A stretch of DNA of 64,000 nucleotides from Solirubrobacterales bacterium 67-14 (GTDB lineage Bacteria; Actinomycetota; Thermoleophilia; Solirubrobacterales; 70-9). The first letter of the stretch is position 1. Every line of letters begins with the position of its first letter. The DNA lies in assembly GCA_001897355.1 (NCBI GenBank), contig MKST01000011.1:456429-520428 (forward strand). The letters are read 5' to 3'. The translations under genes and the position numbers were made by a program. The notes under the pieces were generated by a model. The model searched no databases, was not told the DNA's origin, and was given only the letters and a program-made list of their open reading frames with translations. Of this stretch, positions 52,365 to 61,073 are shown one piece after another.

Positions 52365-53393
52365 CTACTCGTTTTTTCCGAAAACTTCGATGATTCTCTC
52401 GTTGTACTCGGTGATCTGCTCGTTGGGGATGAAGTAGGTCGGGGCGCCGGGAAAGATCGCGTCCGCGAACTGGGCCACCTCGGCCACCTTGTCCTTGACC
52501 TGATCCGGGCTGCCGACCGCGCAGTAGGTCTCGACCATCTCGTCGGGTATCGCGTCGGCCACACCCTGGATGTCGCCGCGGCGGAAGGCTTCGCCGGCCG
52601 CGACCGCGTTCTGCCCGAAGCCATGGAGCTCGTACAGCGGCAGGTAGGTCTTGACGGTGGAGTAGAAGGCGACGGTGCGGCGGGCCGCGTCGAGGCCGCG
52701 CTGGTAGTCGTCGTCGATCGCCACGCAGATGCTGGGCAGGTAGGTGAAGGAGGATCGTTCCCGGCCGGAGCGGGAGAGGCCGAGCTCGAAGGCGGGCACG
52801 ATCTCCTGCTCGATCCAGCGGGCCGAGCAGAGCGGGTGGCCGATCAACCCGTCGGCGACGTCACCGGCCATGCGGGACATGCCCTTCTGGACGGCCGCCG
52901 TGAAGATCGGGATGTCGGCCCGGACCGGCGGGGTCGCCCGGTACCAGCCCTTGATGTCGAGGTCGTAGTACTCGCCCTTGAAAGAGGCGGCTTCACCGGC
53001 TGCGGCGGCGTGGATGATCGTCCGCACCGCCTGGATCGTCTCGCGCAGGTGCGGGGCGGGCCGCCCGTACTCGGCGTTGTGCCAGGTCTCGTTCAGCCGC
53101 TTCACGCCCGGGCCCAGGCCGAGCCGGAAGCGGCCGCCCGAGATCTCGTCGATGTCCATCGCGCTCATCGCCATGGTCATCGGGCTGCGTACGAAGCCCC
53201 AGGCGATCGCGGTGCCGACGTCGATCGACTCCGTCCTCGATCCGAGGAAGGTGGTCTGGGTGAAGGCATTGCGGAAGAGCTCGATCGCCCAGCCACACTC
53301 CAGCCCGGCCGCCTCCGCTTTTTTTGCGAGGGACGCCATGTCCTCCGGCGTCTCTCCCATGATCCCGATCGAAACCCTCTCCAAGGCGCTCAT
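52365..53393 (-). CDS. LLM-class (F420-dependent) oxidoreductase
   Basis: 342 aa from ATG 53393. Luciferase-like TIM barrel: starts VSIGIMGETPEDMASLAKKAEAAGLE, then IDVGTAIAWGFVRSPMTMAMSAMDIDEISGGRFRLGLGPGV, typical of F420-binding LLM enzymes, and a TIM-barrel tail ending VEVAQFADAIFPGAP…EYNERIIEVFG. The reaction is unknown. Its stop is 8 bp from the start of the readable remnant of the ArsB-like gene. Confidence 0.92.
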   Translation of the reverse strand: MSALERVSIGIMGETPEDMASLAKKAEAAGLECGWAIELFRNAFTQTTFLGSRTESIDVGTAIAWGFVRSPMTMAMSAMDIDEISGGRFRLGLGPGVKRLNETWHNAEYGRPAPHLRETIQAVRTIIHAAAAGEAASFKGEYYDLDIKGWYRATPPVRADIPIFTAAVQKGMSRMAGDVADGLIGHPLCSARWIEQEIVPAFELGLSRSGRERSSFTYLPSICVAIDDDYQRGLDAARRTVAFYSTVKTYLPLYELHGFGQNAVAAGEAFRRGDIQGVADAIPDEMVETYCAVGSPDQVKDKVAEVAQFADAIFPGAPTYFIPNEQITEYNERIIEVFGKNE

Positions 53394-53497
53394 GCGGCGC
53401 AGCGTACCTGTTTGAAATCCCGCCGCGGTGGTAGTTGGCCTGTGCGTACCCGTCCGTACGCAAGTGGAGAACAGGCACCCCAAGGGAAAGGGAAGAA

Positions 53498-55228
53498 ATG
53501 AACAGGCTGCTTACGAGACTGACCTGGCTGCTGGCTCTGGCTGTCGCCTTCTTCGGAATGAGCGCGATCGCTTCGGCCGAGCCGGTCGCCTTCAACTTCG
53601 ATCAGGCGATCATCAACCTGGGCGGAGGATCAGGCCCCCAGGGCGCCAAACTGATCGATCCCGATGCCGATCCGGCCGATGCCCCGGCCACCCTGCGGGC
53701 CGAAGTCGACACTTCGACCGACGCGCTGACTGCTTCTGCCACCGACTTCGTCTTTCCCCAGAAGAGCCTGAGCGTCTCCGGCACCACCGCCGTCGTCAGC
53801 ATCTCGGCCACCGGCGCGATCAGCGGCACCTTTGACGTGGACACCGGCGCGACCGACGTGAACATCCCCGTGCAGGTGAGCGTCACCGCCGCCGGCACCA
53901 CGTGCACCACGAACTTCCCCTTGGACTTGAAGTCGACCGGAACCCTGAGCGAGAACGGAAACGACCACGCGGCGGCGCCCTTCGACCCGGACAGCGGGGA
54001 AGGTGCCGTCTACAGCACCTTTACCGTGCCGGCGACGACCCCGTCCGGAGTCATCTGCGGGATCGTCGACGGACAGATCGGCGGTGCCGGTGACATCTGG
54101 ATGTCCGGCACCGGCAGCATCGACGAGGGCATCGTCACCGTCTACCCGGGCGGCGACGGGACCAGCATCGGCACTTCCGACGGCGGCTGGGTCCACAGCA
54201 CCCAGTACTCGGACATCTGCCAGCCCCTGGCGACCCTCCTCTGCCCCGCGATGAACGGCAGCCATGAGACAGCCGACGGCAGTGCCGGGGCAACCGACGG
54301 ATTCCTGCGCGATACGGCCCAGGGCCTTCTCGCCACGGTCATCGGCGGCACCTCGACCGGAATCTGGACCAGTCCCGAGTTCACCTACAACGGCGCCGAG
54401 GGCGAACCAGCCGAAAACCTTAGCTTTGCCCTGGCGAAGAAAAGTGCGATCTCCGACCTGCTCAGCCAAACGACCGCTGACTGGCAGGTGGATCTGGTCC
54501 GAAGCAGCGATTCGGACGTGATCCCGCTGATCTCGAACGGAGCCGCGACCGATACCGCCTCTTGGACCACCGTCCCAGGCAGCGCGCTGGCGGCCGATGC
54601 GCTGACGATCGGCGACAAGTACCGGATCGTGATCACCACCAACGTGACCACTTCCGCTCTGGCCTTGGTTCCGAGCGGAACCTTCGACTACGACGAAGTC
54701 GCCCTGACCGCACGCCGGCCGACCCCCACCGGGCCGACGGGACCGACAGGACCAACCGAACCGACCGGTCCGACCGGCCCGACTTCGCCGACCGGCCCAA
54801 CCTCCCCGACTGGCCCGACCGGGCCGACCGGACCCACCGGCCCGGGCAAGCCCGGCAATCCGGGTACCAAGCCACCCAACAACGTGACCGCGATGTACAA
54901 CGGCAAGTTCCTCTTCCTGCGGCTCAAGTGCCCGGCCCGCTTCAAGCCGAAGTGCCTCGGCCGGGCGGTGGCGGTGACCCGCAAGTCACCGAAGAAGAAA
55001 CTCGCCCGTCCGATGACGTCCTACGTCAACGCGAAGCAGAAGGCGGGCAAGTGGAAGGTCGTGAAGCTGCGGGTGAAGCCGAAGTACAAAGCGCGGATCA
55101 ACAAGTACGCGAAGCGGCCGAAGGTGAAGACGCTGGTGGTCCGTCAGGTGGTCCGGGCCAAGCGCTTCAAGCACGGCAAGCGGAAGATGATCTTCCACAA
55201 GTACCGGGTCCGCACCGCTTCGAAGTAA
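53498..55228 (+). CDS. Secreted protein with collagen-like Gly-Pro-Thr repeats
   Basis: 576 aa from ATG 53498 with GGGAAAGGGAAG upstream. Signal peptide ([24 protein letters not shown]), a long beta-rich domain (about residues 25-405) with one internal Cys pair region, then a low-complexity stretch of GPT, EPT and SPT triplets (nt about 54722-54845) like a short collagen helix, and a basic C-terminal domain ([19 protein letters not shown]… to KYRVRTASK) with about 30% Lys/Arg. The design fits a surface or matrix protein with a cell-wall-binding cationic end (inference). A strong terminator follows. Confidence 0.82.
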   Translation: MNRLLTRLTWLLALAVAFFGMSAIASAEPVAFNFDQAIINLGGGSGPQGAKLIDPDADPADAPATLRAEVDTSTDALTASATDFVFPQKSLSVSGTTAVVSISATGAISGTFDVDTGATDVNIPVQVSVTAAGTTCTTNFPLDLKSTGTLSENGNDHAAAPFDPDSGEGAVYSTFTVPATTPSGVICGIVDGQIGGAGDIWMSGTGSIDEGIVTVYPGGDGTSIGTSDGGWVHSTQYSDICQPLATLLCPAMNGSHETADGSAGATDGFLRDTAQGLLATVIGGTSTGIWTSPEFTYNGAEGEPAENLSFALAKKSAISDLLSQTTADWQVDLVRSSDSDVIPLISNGAATDTASWTTVPGSALAADALTIGDKYRIVITTNVTTSALALVPSGTFDYDEVALTARRPTPTGPTGPTGPTEPTGPTGPTSPTGPTSPTGPTGPTGPTGPGKPGNPGTKPPNNVTAMYNGKFLFLRLKCPARFKPKCLGRAVAVTRKSPKKKLARPMTSYVNAKQKAGKWKVVKLRVKPKYKARINKYAKRPKVKTLVVRQVVRAKRFKHGKRKMIFHKYRVRTASK

Positions 55229-55250
55229 GCCGCCGGTCCTCTCCCAAGGA

Positions 55251-55286
55251 AAAAGGCCCGCGCTCCATCCGGAACGCGGGCCTTTT
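55251..55286. terminator. Bidirectional rho-independent terminator
   Basis: AAAAGGCCCGCG (55251-55262) pairs with CGCGGGCCTTTT (55275-55286). The poly-A on one side and poly-T on the other make it usable from both strands, between the collagen-like gene and the convergent thiolase gene. Confidence 0.93.
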
Positions 55287-55305
55287 CGTTGCAGCTCGCT
55301 GCTGA

Positions 55306-56478
<1,173 letters not shown>

Positions 56479-56598
56479 TTTCTGCCTTTCTCGGAATTCC
56501 AGTCGGTGGCAAGGGGAACGAAAAACTTGCCTTAATCGTAGCTGATTGACTCGTCAATCAACTTCGGGCGATTGTCGATCCCAATAGGGTTCACGGGG

Positions 56599-57426
56599 AT
56601 GACCGCAACACCGTACGAGTTCGTCGCGATCGCGGGCAGCGGCACGATCGCAACCGGCCTTGCCGCCGTCGCCTCCACTTCCAGCCCCCGGGTCGTGATG
56701 CTGGTCCGCTCAGCGGAATCGGCCGAGCGAGCGCTGGCCGCCGTCGAGAAGGCGGGCCGGAGGATTCCGGGAGCCGACCCTTCGCGGGTAACCGCCACGA
56801 TGGAGGTCGGTGACCTGGCCGAGGCCGACCTGCTGGTCGAAGCAGTGGTCGAGGATGCCGAGGTGAAGGCGGACCTGCTCCGCCGCGTATCCGCCGCCGC
56901 GCCGGCCGCCGATCTCGCCACCACCACCTCCTCGCTTTCGATCACCCGGCTGGGCGAGGAATCGGGATGTCCCGACCGGGTCTACGGCCTGCATGTCTTC
57001 AACCCGGTGCCAGCGATGAAGCTGGTCGAGCTGGTCTTCCCCGACCCGGTCAGGGAAGAAGTGGCCGAGCGGGCGCACGACTGGTGCCACATCATCGAGA
57101 AGACCGCCGTCGAGGTGCCGGACACGGCCGGCTTCGCCGTCAACCGGCTGCTCTTCCCCTATCTCTTCGATGCGGTCCGTTACCAGGAGCGGACCGGGCT
57201 GGAAGCGGCTGCGGTCGACCAATGCATGACCCTCGGCGTCGCCCATCCGATGGGTCCGCTTGCCCTCCTCGACCTGGTCGGCCTCGATGTCGCGGTGGCG
57301 ATCGGCCAGGCACTCAACAACGAGTCCGACAACCCGGATCACCTCGCCCCGGCCACGATCCAGGAGTTCGTCGCCGCCGGTCACCTCGGCAGAAAGTCCG
57401 GCCGAGGCTTCTACGACTACAGCTAG
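56599..57426 (+). CDS. 3-hydroxyacyl-CoA dehydrogenase
   Basis: 275 aa from ATG 56599 (GGGG just upstream). Rossmann fold AIAGSGTIATGLA, catalytic His in VYGLHVFNPVPAMKLVE with its Glu partner, the TTTSSLSI serine region, and the C-terminal domain (AGFAVNRLLFPYLFDAVRYQE, MTLGVAHPMGPLALLDLVGLDV…GRKSGRGFYDY). Oxidises 3-hydroxybutyryl- or longer hydroxyacyl-CoA with NAD+. The N-terminus is short before the glycine motif and has SGT where GAGxMG is usual. Ends within the 3' end of the convergent PCD gene. Confidence 0.94.
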   Translation: MTATPYEFVAIAGSGTIATGLAAVASTSSPRVVMLVRSAESAERALAAVEKAGRRIPGADPSRVTATMEVGDLAEADLLVEAVVEDAEVKADLLRRVSAAAPAADLATTTSSLSITRLGEESGCPDRVYGLHVFNPVPAMKLVELVFPDPVREEVAERAHDWCHIIEKTAVEVPDTAGFAVNRLLFPYLFDAVRYQERTGLEAAAVDQCMTLGVAHPMGPLALLDLVGLDVAVAIGQALNNESDNPDHLAPATIQEFVAAGHLGRKSGRGFYDYS

Positions 57427-57701
57427 CCCAGGGCTTGAATCTTGCCGGCCAGCTCGAAGTCGGCCTCGGTCAGGCCGCCTTCGGCGTGGTTGGTGATGGC
57501 GACCGTGACCTTGTTCCAGGAGATCCCCAGGTCGGGGTGATGGTTCATCGCCTCGGCCGGTTCGACCAAGGAATCGACGAACCGGACCGAGCCGACGAAG
57601 TCCTCCAGCTCGAACTCACGGACGATCCGCCGGCCCTCGAGGCTCCAACCGTCAAGCCCGGCCAGCCGATCTTGAATTTCCTTGTCGCTCAGCAGAGCCA
57701 T
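57423..57701 (-). CDS. phhB: Pterin-4a-carbinolamine dehydratase
   Basis: 92 aa, full family length. The signature HHPDLGISWNKVTVAITNHAEGGLTEADFELA contains the paired histidines and the conserved WNKV and TxH motifs of PCD/DCoH. Recycles 4a-hydroxytetrahydropterin; a phenylalanine hydroxylase is not in the window. Starts 24 bp from hairpin family 4 copy b. Confidence 0.95.
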   Translation of the reverse strand: MALLSDKEIQDRLAGLDGWSLEGRRIVREFELEDFVGSVRFVDSLVEPAEAMNHHPDLGISWNKVTVAITNHAEGGLTEADFELAGKIQALG

Positions 57702-57724
57702 ACTCTGAGGCTACCCAAGACAGA

Positions 57725-57795
57725 GCCCCTCCTAACCATCAGATTGTTCTCATAGGAGGGGCGGGTTCGATTGAAGGTCCGGCGAAGACCGGACC
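57725..57795 (+). repeat. Bipartite hairpin element (family 4), copy b
   Basis: Stem A GCCCCTCCTA (57725-57734) with TAGGAGGGGC (57753-57762), linker GGGTTC, stem B GGTCCGG (57776-57782) with CCGGACC (57789-57795) around CGAAGA. Relative to copy a, stem A has a T-A pair where copy a has C-G, and stem B has a different, still paired sequence. It ends 22 bases before the cobalamin-binding-protein gene start and so lies in its leader. Confidence 0.85.
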
Positions 57796-57817
57796 GACTG
57801 CAGTTAAGTTTGAAGCT

Positions 57818-58729
57818 GTGCGTATTGCTTCCCTTGTCCCTTCTTCGACCGAGATGCTCTTTGCGCTCGGGCTCGGCGAGCAGGTCGTCGCGGTCACCCA
57901 CGAATGCGACTACCCGGCCGAAGCGGCGGCACTGCCCCATCTCAGCGAGACGGTGATCCCGACCGGGCTCTCCCCGGCCGAGATCGACGCGGAGGTGAAG
58001 CGCCTGGTCGGCGGCGGCGAGCCGCTCTACCGGCTCAAGGCCGAGGTGCTCGAAGCCGTCCGGCCCGACCTGATCATCGCCCAAGACGTCTGTGCGGTCT
58101 GCGCCGTCTCCTACGACGACGTGCTGGCGATCGCCGCGTGCCTGCCCGGCGACCCGGTCGTGCTCAGGCAGGATCCGACCTCGCTGGCCGAGGTGCTGGA
58201 GAACGCGGTCGAGGTGGCCGAGGCGGCCGGAAGGCCCGAGGCCGGCACCACGCTCAAGGCAGAGATGGAATCGAGGATCGAGCGGGTTCGGGCGGCGGTC
58301 GCCGGCCGCGAACGACCGACCGTGCTCGCCCTCGAATGGCTCGACCCGCCCTTCACCGGCGGCCACTGGGTGCCGGAGATGATCGAGGTCGCCGGCGGCC
58401 TCGATCTGATCGGCAGGCCGGGACTGAAGTCGGCCGAGCACGACTGGAGCGAACTCGAAGGACTGGATCCGAACCTGGCCGTGGTCATGCCCTGCGGCTA
58501 CGACGCCGATGAGGCCGCGACGCAGGCCCATGAGTACATCGAGCGGATCAGGTCAACCGGAGCCGAAAGGATCGTCGCGGTCGACGCCGCCGCCTCCTTC
58601 TCGCGACCCGGCCCCCGCCTGATCGACGGAATCGAGCTGCTCGCCGGCCTCCTCCACCCAGATGCGGCCTTAGAGGAAGGGAAGATTGAGCACCGCGAAC
58701 TGGATGCCGGTGAGCGGCTCCGCGGCTGA
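57818..58729 (+). CDS. BtuF-like cobalamin-binding domain protein
   Basis: 303 aa from GTG 57818. Starts directly with RIASLVPSSTEMLFALGLGEQVVAVTHECDYP, the helical-backbone substrate-binding fold (BtuF/FepB type), and continues with YRLKAEVLEAVRPDLIIAQDVCAVCAV, EWLDPPFTGGHWVPEMIEVAGG. No signal peptide, so it is likely cytoplasmic or moonlights, unlike true periplasmic BtuF. Last 60 bp overlap the 3' end of the rhomboid gene. No transporter partner is in view. Confidence 0.85.
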   Translation: MRIASLVPSSTEMLFALGLGEQVVAVTHECDYPAEAAALPHLSETVIPTGLSPAEIDAEVKRLVGGGEPLYRLKAEVLEAVRPDLIIAQDVCAVCAVSYDDVLAIAACLPGDPVVLRQDPTSLAEVLENAVEVAEAAGRPEAGTTLKAEMESRIERVRAAVAGRERPTVLALEWLDPPFTGGHWVPEMIEVAGGLDLIGRPGLKSAEHDWSELEGLDPNLAVVMPCGYDADEAATQAHEYIERIRSTGAERIVAVDAAASFSRPGPRLIDGIELLAGLLHPDAALEEGKIEHRELDAGERLRG

Positions 58730-59539
58730 GATCGCGGCGAAGATCGAGACCGCGGCGATCGCGATCATCCCTCCGTACTCGAGCAGGCGGGAGTTCGAAC
58801 CGAGGTAGCCCCGCTCGCCGGCGATGACCAGGATGCCGCAGAGGGCGCCGCCGACCAGGCCGCCGAGATGGCCGCCGATGCTGATCCCGCTGATCGTGAA
58901 GGTGAGCAGCAGGTTGATGCCGATGATCACGCCGATCTCGTTGGCGACGTGGCCGAGCCCGCGGCCGTAGGCGATGATGAAAGTCGCGGCGAAGAGCCCG
59001 AAGACGGCGCCCGAGGCGCCGACCGTGAGGTCGATGTTGCTGCTCAGCAGGATCGCCCCGAAAGACCCGGCCAGGAGCGAAGCGAAGTAGATCATCAGGA
59101 ACCGCACCGTGCCAACCGACGGTTCCAGCACCCGGCCGAGGAAATAGAGGGCGATCATGTTGAAGGCGATGTGCATGAATCCCGCGTGGAGGAACCCGCT
59201 GGTGATCAGCCGGTACCACTCACCGTCGGCGACCAGGGCGCCCCGGAGGCCGAAGTCGGTGATCAGGTCCGAGGTGGTCGAGTTCAGGCCGCCAGAACCG
59301 GTCGCCATCTCGGCCAGGAAGACGACCACGTTGACCGCGATCAGGGCGATCGTCGCCGGGTAGCCGCCGACCTGCGAGGTGGCGGCCGGGCCGGTGCGGA
59401 CCCGGGTCTTCTCGCTCGCGCACTCTGGGCAGCGCATGCCGACCGGGGTCGGCGTCATGCAGTCAGGGCAGATCGGCCGGCCGCAGCTGGAACAGGAAAC
59501 GCCGGTCTCTACGTTGGGGTGGCGATAGCAAGTAGCCAA
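58670..59539 (-). CDS. Rhomboid-family intramembrane serine protease
   Basis: 289 aa from TTG 59539, chosen because it starts at ATCYRHPN like homologues; ATGs further upstream would add a non-homologous leader. N-terminal B-box-like zinc finger (CYRHPNVETGVSCSSCGRPICPDC…MRCPEC), then seven-helix rhomboid core: GEWYRLITSGFLHAGFMHIAFNM, catalytic Ser in VGASGAVFGLF and His in IGGHLGGLVGG. Cleaves membrane proteins within the bilayer; substrates unknown. Divergent from the DUF4383 gene. Confidence 0.93.
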   Translation of the reverse strand: MATCYRHPNVETGVSCSSCGRPICPDCMTPTPVGMRCPECASEKTRVRTGPAATSQVGGYPATIALIAVNVVVFLAEMATGSGGLNSTTSDLITDFGLRGALVADGEWYRLITSGFLHAGFMHIAFNMIALYFLGRVLEPSVGTVRFLMIYFASLLAGSFGAILLSSNIDLTVGASGAVFGLFAATFIIAYGRGLGHVANEIGVIIGINLLLTFTISGISIGGHLGGLVGGALCGILVIAGERGYLGSNSRLLEYGGMIAIAAVSIFAAISAAEPLTGIQFAVLNLPFL

Positions 59540-59594
59540 GGGACAGAACCCTACCGAGGCCACCGACCTCCGGTGATCCTGTGAGAATGACCCC

Positions 59595-60092
59595 ATGGAG
59601 AGGACCGCATACGCCCGTCTGTACGCGACCGTGACCGGTGCCTTCCTGGTGCTGCTCGGCTTCGTCGGGCTGCTGGTCAACACCGAGTTCAGCGCCCGCG
59701 AGCTGACCGACGAACTGCTCGGCTTCTACACGATCAACGGCTGGTCCGGCGTCTTCCACGTCGGGGCCGGGCTGGTCGGCCTGCTGCTCGCTCGCCCCCT
59801 CCCCCGCCTCTACGCATTGCTGGCGGGGATCGTCTTCACCGGCCTCGGGATCTGGGGGATCCTCGCCGCCAACGGGACCTGGCTGCTGGACGGCCTGCCG
59901 GCCACCCGCTGGGTCAACCTGGTCAACCTGCTGATCGGCCTGGGCGGCCTCTGCGCCTACGCGGCCAGCCGCTGGGACCGGATCACCGCCTGGTTCAGTG
60001 GGCTCGGCGCCCGGTTCGAGGCGCGAGCCGAGAAACGCCGCCAAAAGAGGCGGCGCCGCAAGGTCCGCAAGCGCCGAACGACTGCCAGCTGA
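59595..60092 (+). CDS. DUF4383 membrane protein
   Basis: 165 aa, four hydrophobic helices with the DUF4383 pattern (GFYTINGWSGVFHVGAGLVGLLLAR, GTWLLDGLPATRWVNLVNLLIGLGGL) and a C-terminal tail rich in Arg and Lys (AEKRRQKRRRRKVRKRR). Function unknown. Hairpin element copy c starts at the base after its stop. Confidence 0.88.
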   Translation: MERTAYARLYATVTGAFLVLLGFVGLLVNTEFSARELTDELLGFYTINGWSGVFHVGAGLVGLLLARPLPRLYALLAGIVFTGLGIWGILAANGTWLLDGLPATRWVNLVNLLIGLGGLCAYAASRWDRITAWFSGLGARFEARAEKRRQKRRRRKVRKRRTTAS

Positions 60093-60162
60093 GCCCCTCC
60101 CTCCATCAGTTGTCGCTCGGGAGGGGCGGGTTTCTGTGGTGCCCCGGCGAAGTCCGGGGCAC
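60093..60162 (+). repeat. Bipartite hairpin element (family 4), copy c
   Basis: Stem A GCCCCTCCC (60093-60101) with GGGAGGGGC (60119-60127), linker GGGTTTCTGTG, stem B GTGCCCCGG (60139-60147) with CCGGGGCAC (60154-60162) around CGAAGT. Stem B again differs from copies a and b while staying fully paired. Lies between the DUF4383 gene and the convergent small membrane protein gene. Confidence 0.85.
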
Positions 60163-60172
60163 ATCCTTGTGT

Positions 60173-60454
60173 CTAGCCGCGGAAACGGCTGCGGCGGCGG
60201 AAGCCGACCAGGATCAACGCACCGGTGGCCACCCCGCCGGCAGCCAGCGCGGTGACCGGTCGAATCCAGTTGCGCGGGTCGCGCAGTGACTGGAGCTCGC
60301 TCTCGGTCAACTCCTCAGCCCAGTCGGAGAGGTCGGAGGCGGCAGCGTCGGTGATCGCCGAGAAGGTGTCATGCAGCCGGTCCGACATCCGCTGCGGCGG
60401 GTCGACCGGCTTCAGCGCGTCGGCGAGCAGGTTCTCGATCCTGATCTCATCCAT
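60173..60454 (-). CDS. Small single-pass membrane protein beside an ECF sigma factor
   Basis: 93 aa from ATG 60454 (a TTG two codons earlier is possible). Acidic helical N-terminal half with one membrane helix near the C-terminus (PVTALAAGGVATGALILVGF) and a short Arg tail. Its start lies 8 bp inside the sigma factor gene, so the pair is translationally coupled; an anti-sigma role is a reasonable guess, but no zinc-binding or other anti-sigma motif is seen. Confidence 0.75.
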   Translation of the reverse strand: MDEIRIENLLADALKPVDPPQRMSDRLHDTFSAITDAAASDLSDWAEELTESELQSLRDPRNWIRPVTALAAGGVATGALILVGFRRRSRFRG

Positions 60455-61013
60455 GCTCAACCGGCGCTCCTTCCTCTTCGAGCAGTTCCTGCAGTTGCTT
60501 GATCGCGCGATGGATCAGCACCTTGGTCGCGCCGTCCGACTTGCCCATCGCCCGGGCGATCTCCCGGTTGTCCATGCCGAGGGCGAAACGCATGACCAGC
60601 GCCTCGCGCCGGTCGTCCGGCAGTTCCTGAAGGTTCTCGATCACCGCCCGCAGCTCGGCCCGCCCCTCGACCAGGTCCTCGGTCGAGTGCTGGGCGGCCG
60701 GCGGCTCGATGCTCTCCAGCGGCGTCTGCGGCTTGCGGGAACGGTCGCGGTGATAGTTCGCGGCTAGGTTGTGGGCGATCCTGATCAGCCAGGGACGGAG
60801 CGGACGCCCGTCCGATTCCCGCCGGGCCCGGGCGAAATGCCGGTAGGCCTGAAGGAAGGTCTGCTCGGTCAGGTCTTCCGCATCGTGATGGTTCCCGATC
60901 CGGTAGTAGGAGTACGAGTAAACGTCTTTGAGGTGATCGCGGTAGAGCTGCTCGAAGGCCCGATCGACTTCGGCCTTTGACTCCGGGGTTGGGTTGGCGC
61001 CGGGACCGGACAC
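60447..61013 (-). CDS. ECF-type RNA polymerase sigma factor
   Basis: 188 aa from GTG 61013. Region 2 (FEQLYRDHLKDVYSYSYYRIGNHHDAEDLTEQTFLQAYRHFARAR) with the DAEDLTQ-type helix, region 4 (LQELPDDRREALVMRFALGMDNREIARAMGKSDGATKVLIHRAIKQLQELL). Directs RNA polymerase to stress or envelope promoters in this kind of organism, but no promoter is assigned. The next gene overlaps by 8 bp. Confidence 0.92.
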   Translation of the reverse strand: MSGPGANPTPESKAEVDRAFEQLYRDHLKDVYSYSYYRIGNHHDAEDLTEQTFLQAYRHFARARRESDGRPLRPWLIRIAHNLAANYHRDRSRKPQTPLESIEPPAAQHSTEDLVEGRAELRAVIENLQELPDDRREALVMRFALGMDNREIARAMGKSDGATKVLIHRAIKQLQELLEEEGAPVEHG

Positions 61014-61073
61014 GCCCGCACCTTATCCCGAAAGTGCCCGCACCCGACCCGGCCCCGTCCGGCCTGGCGCGAT

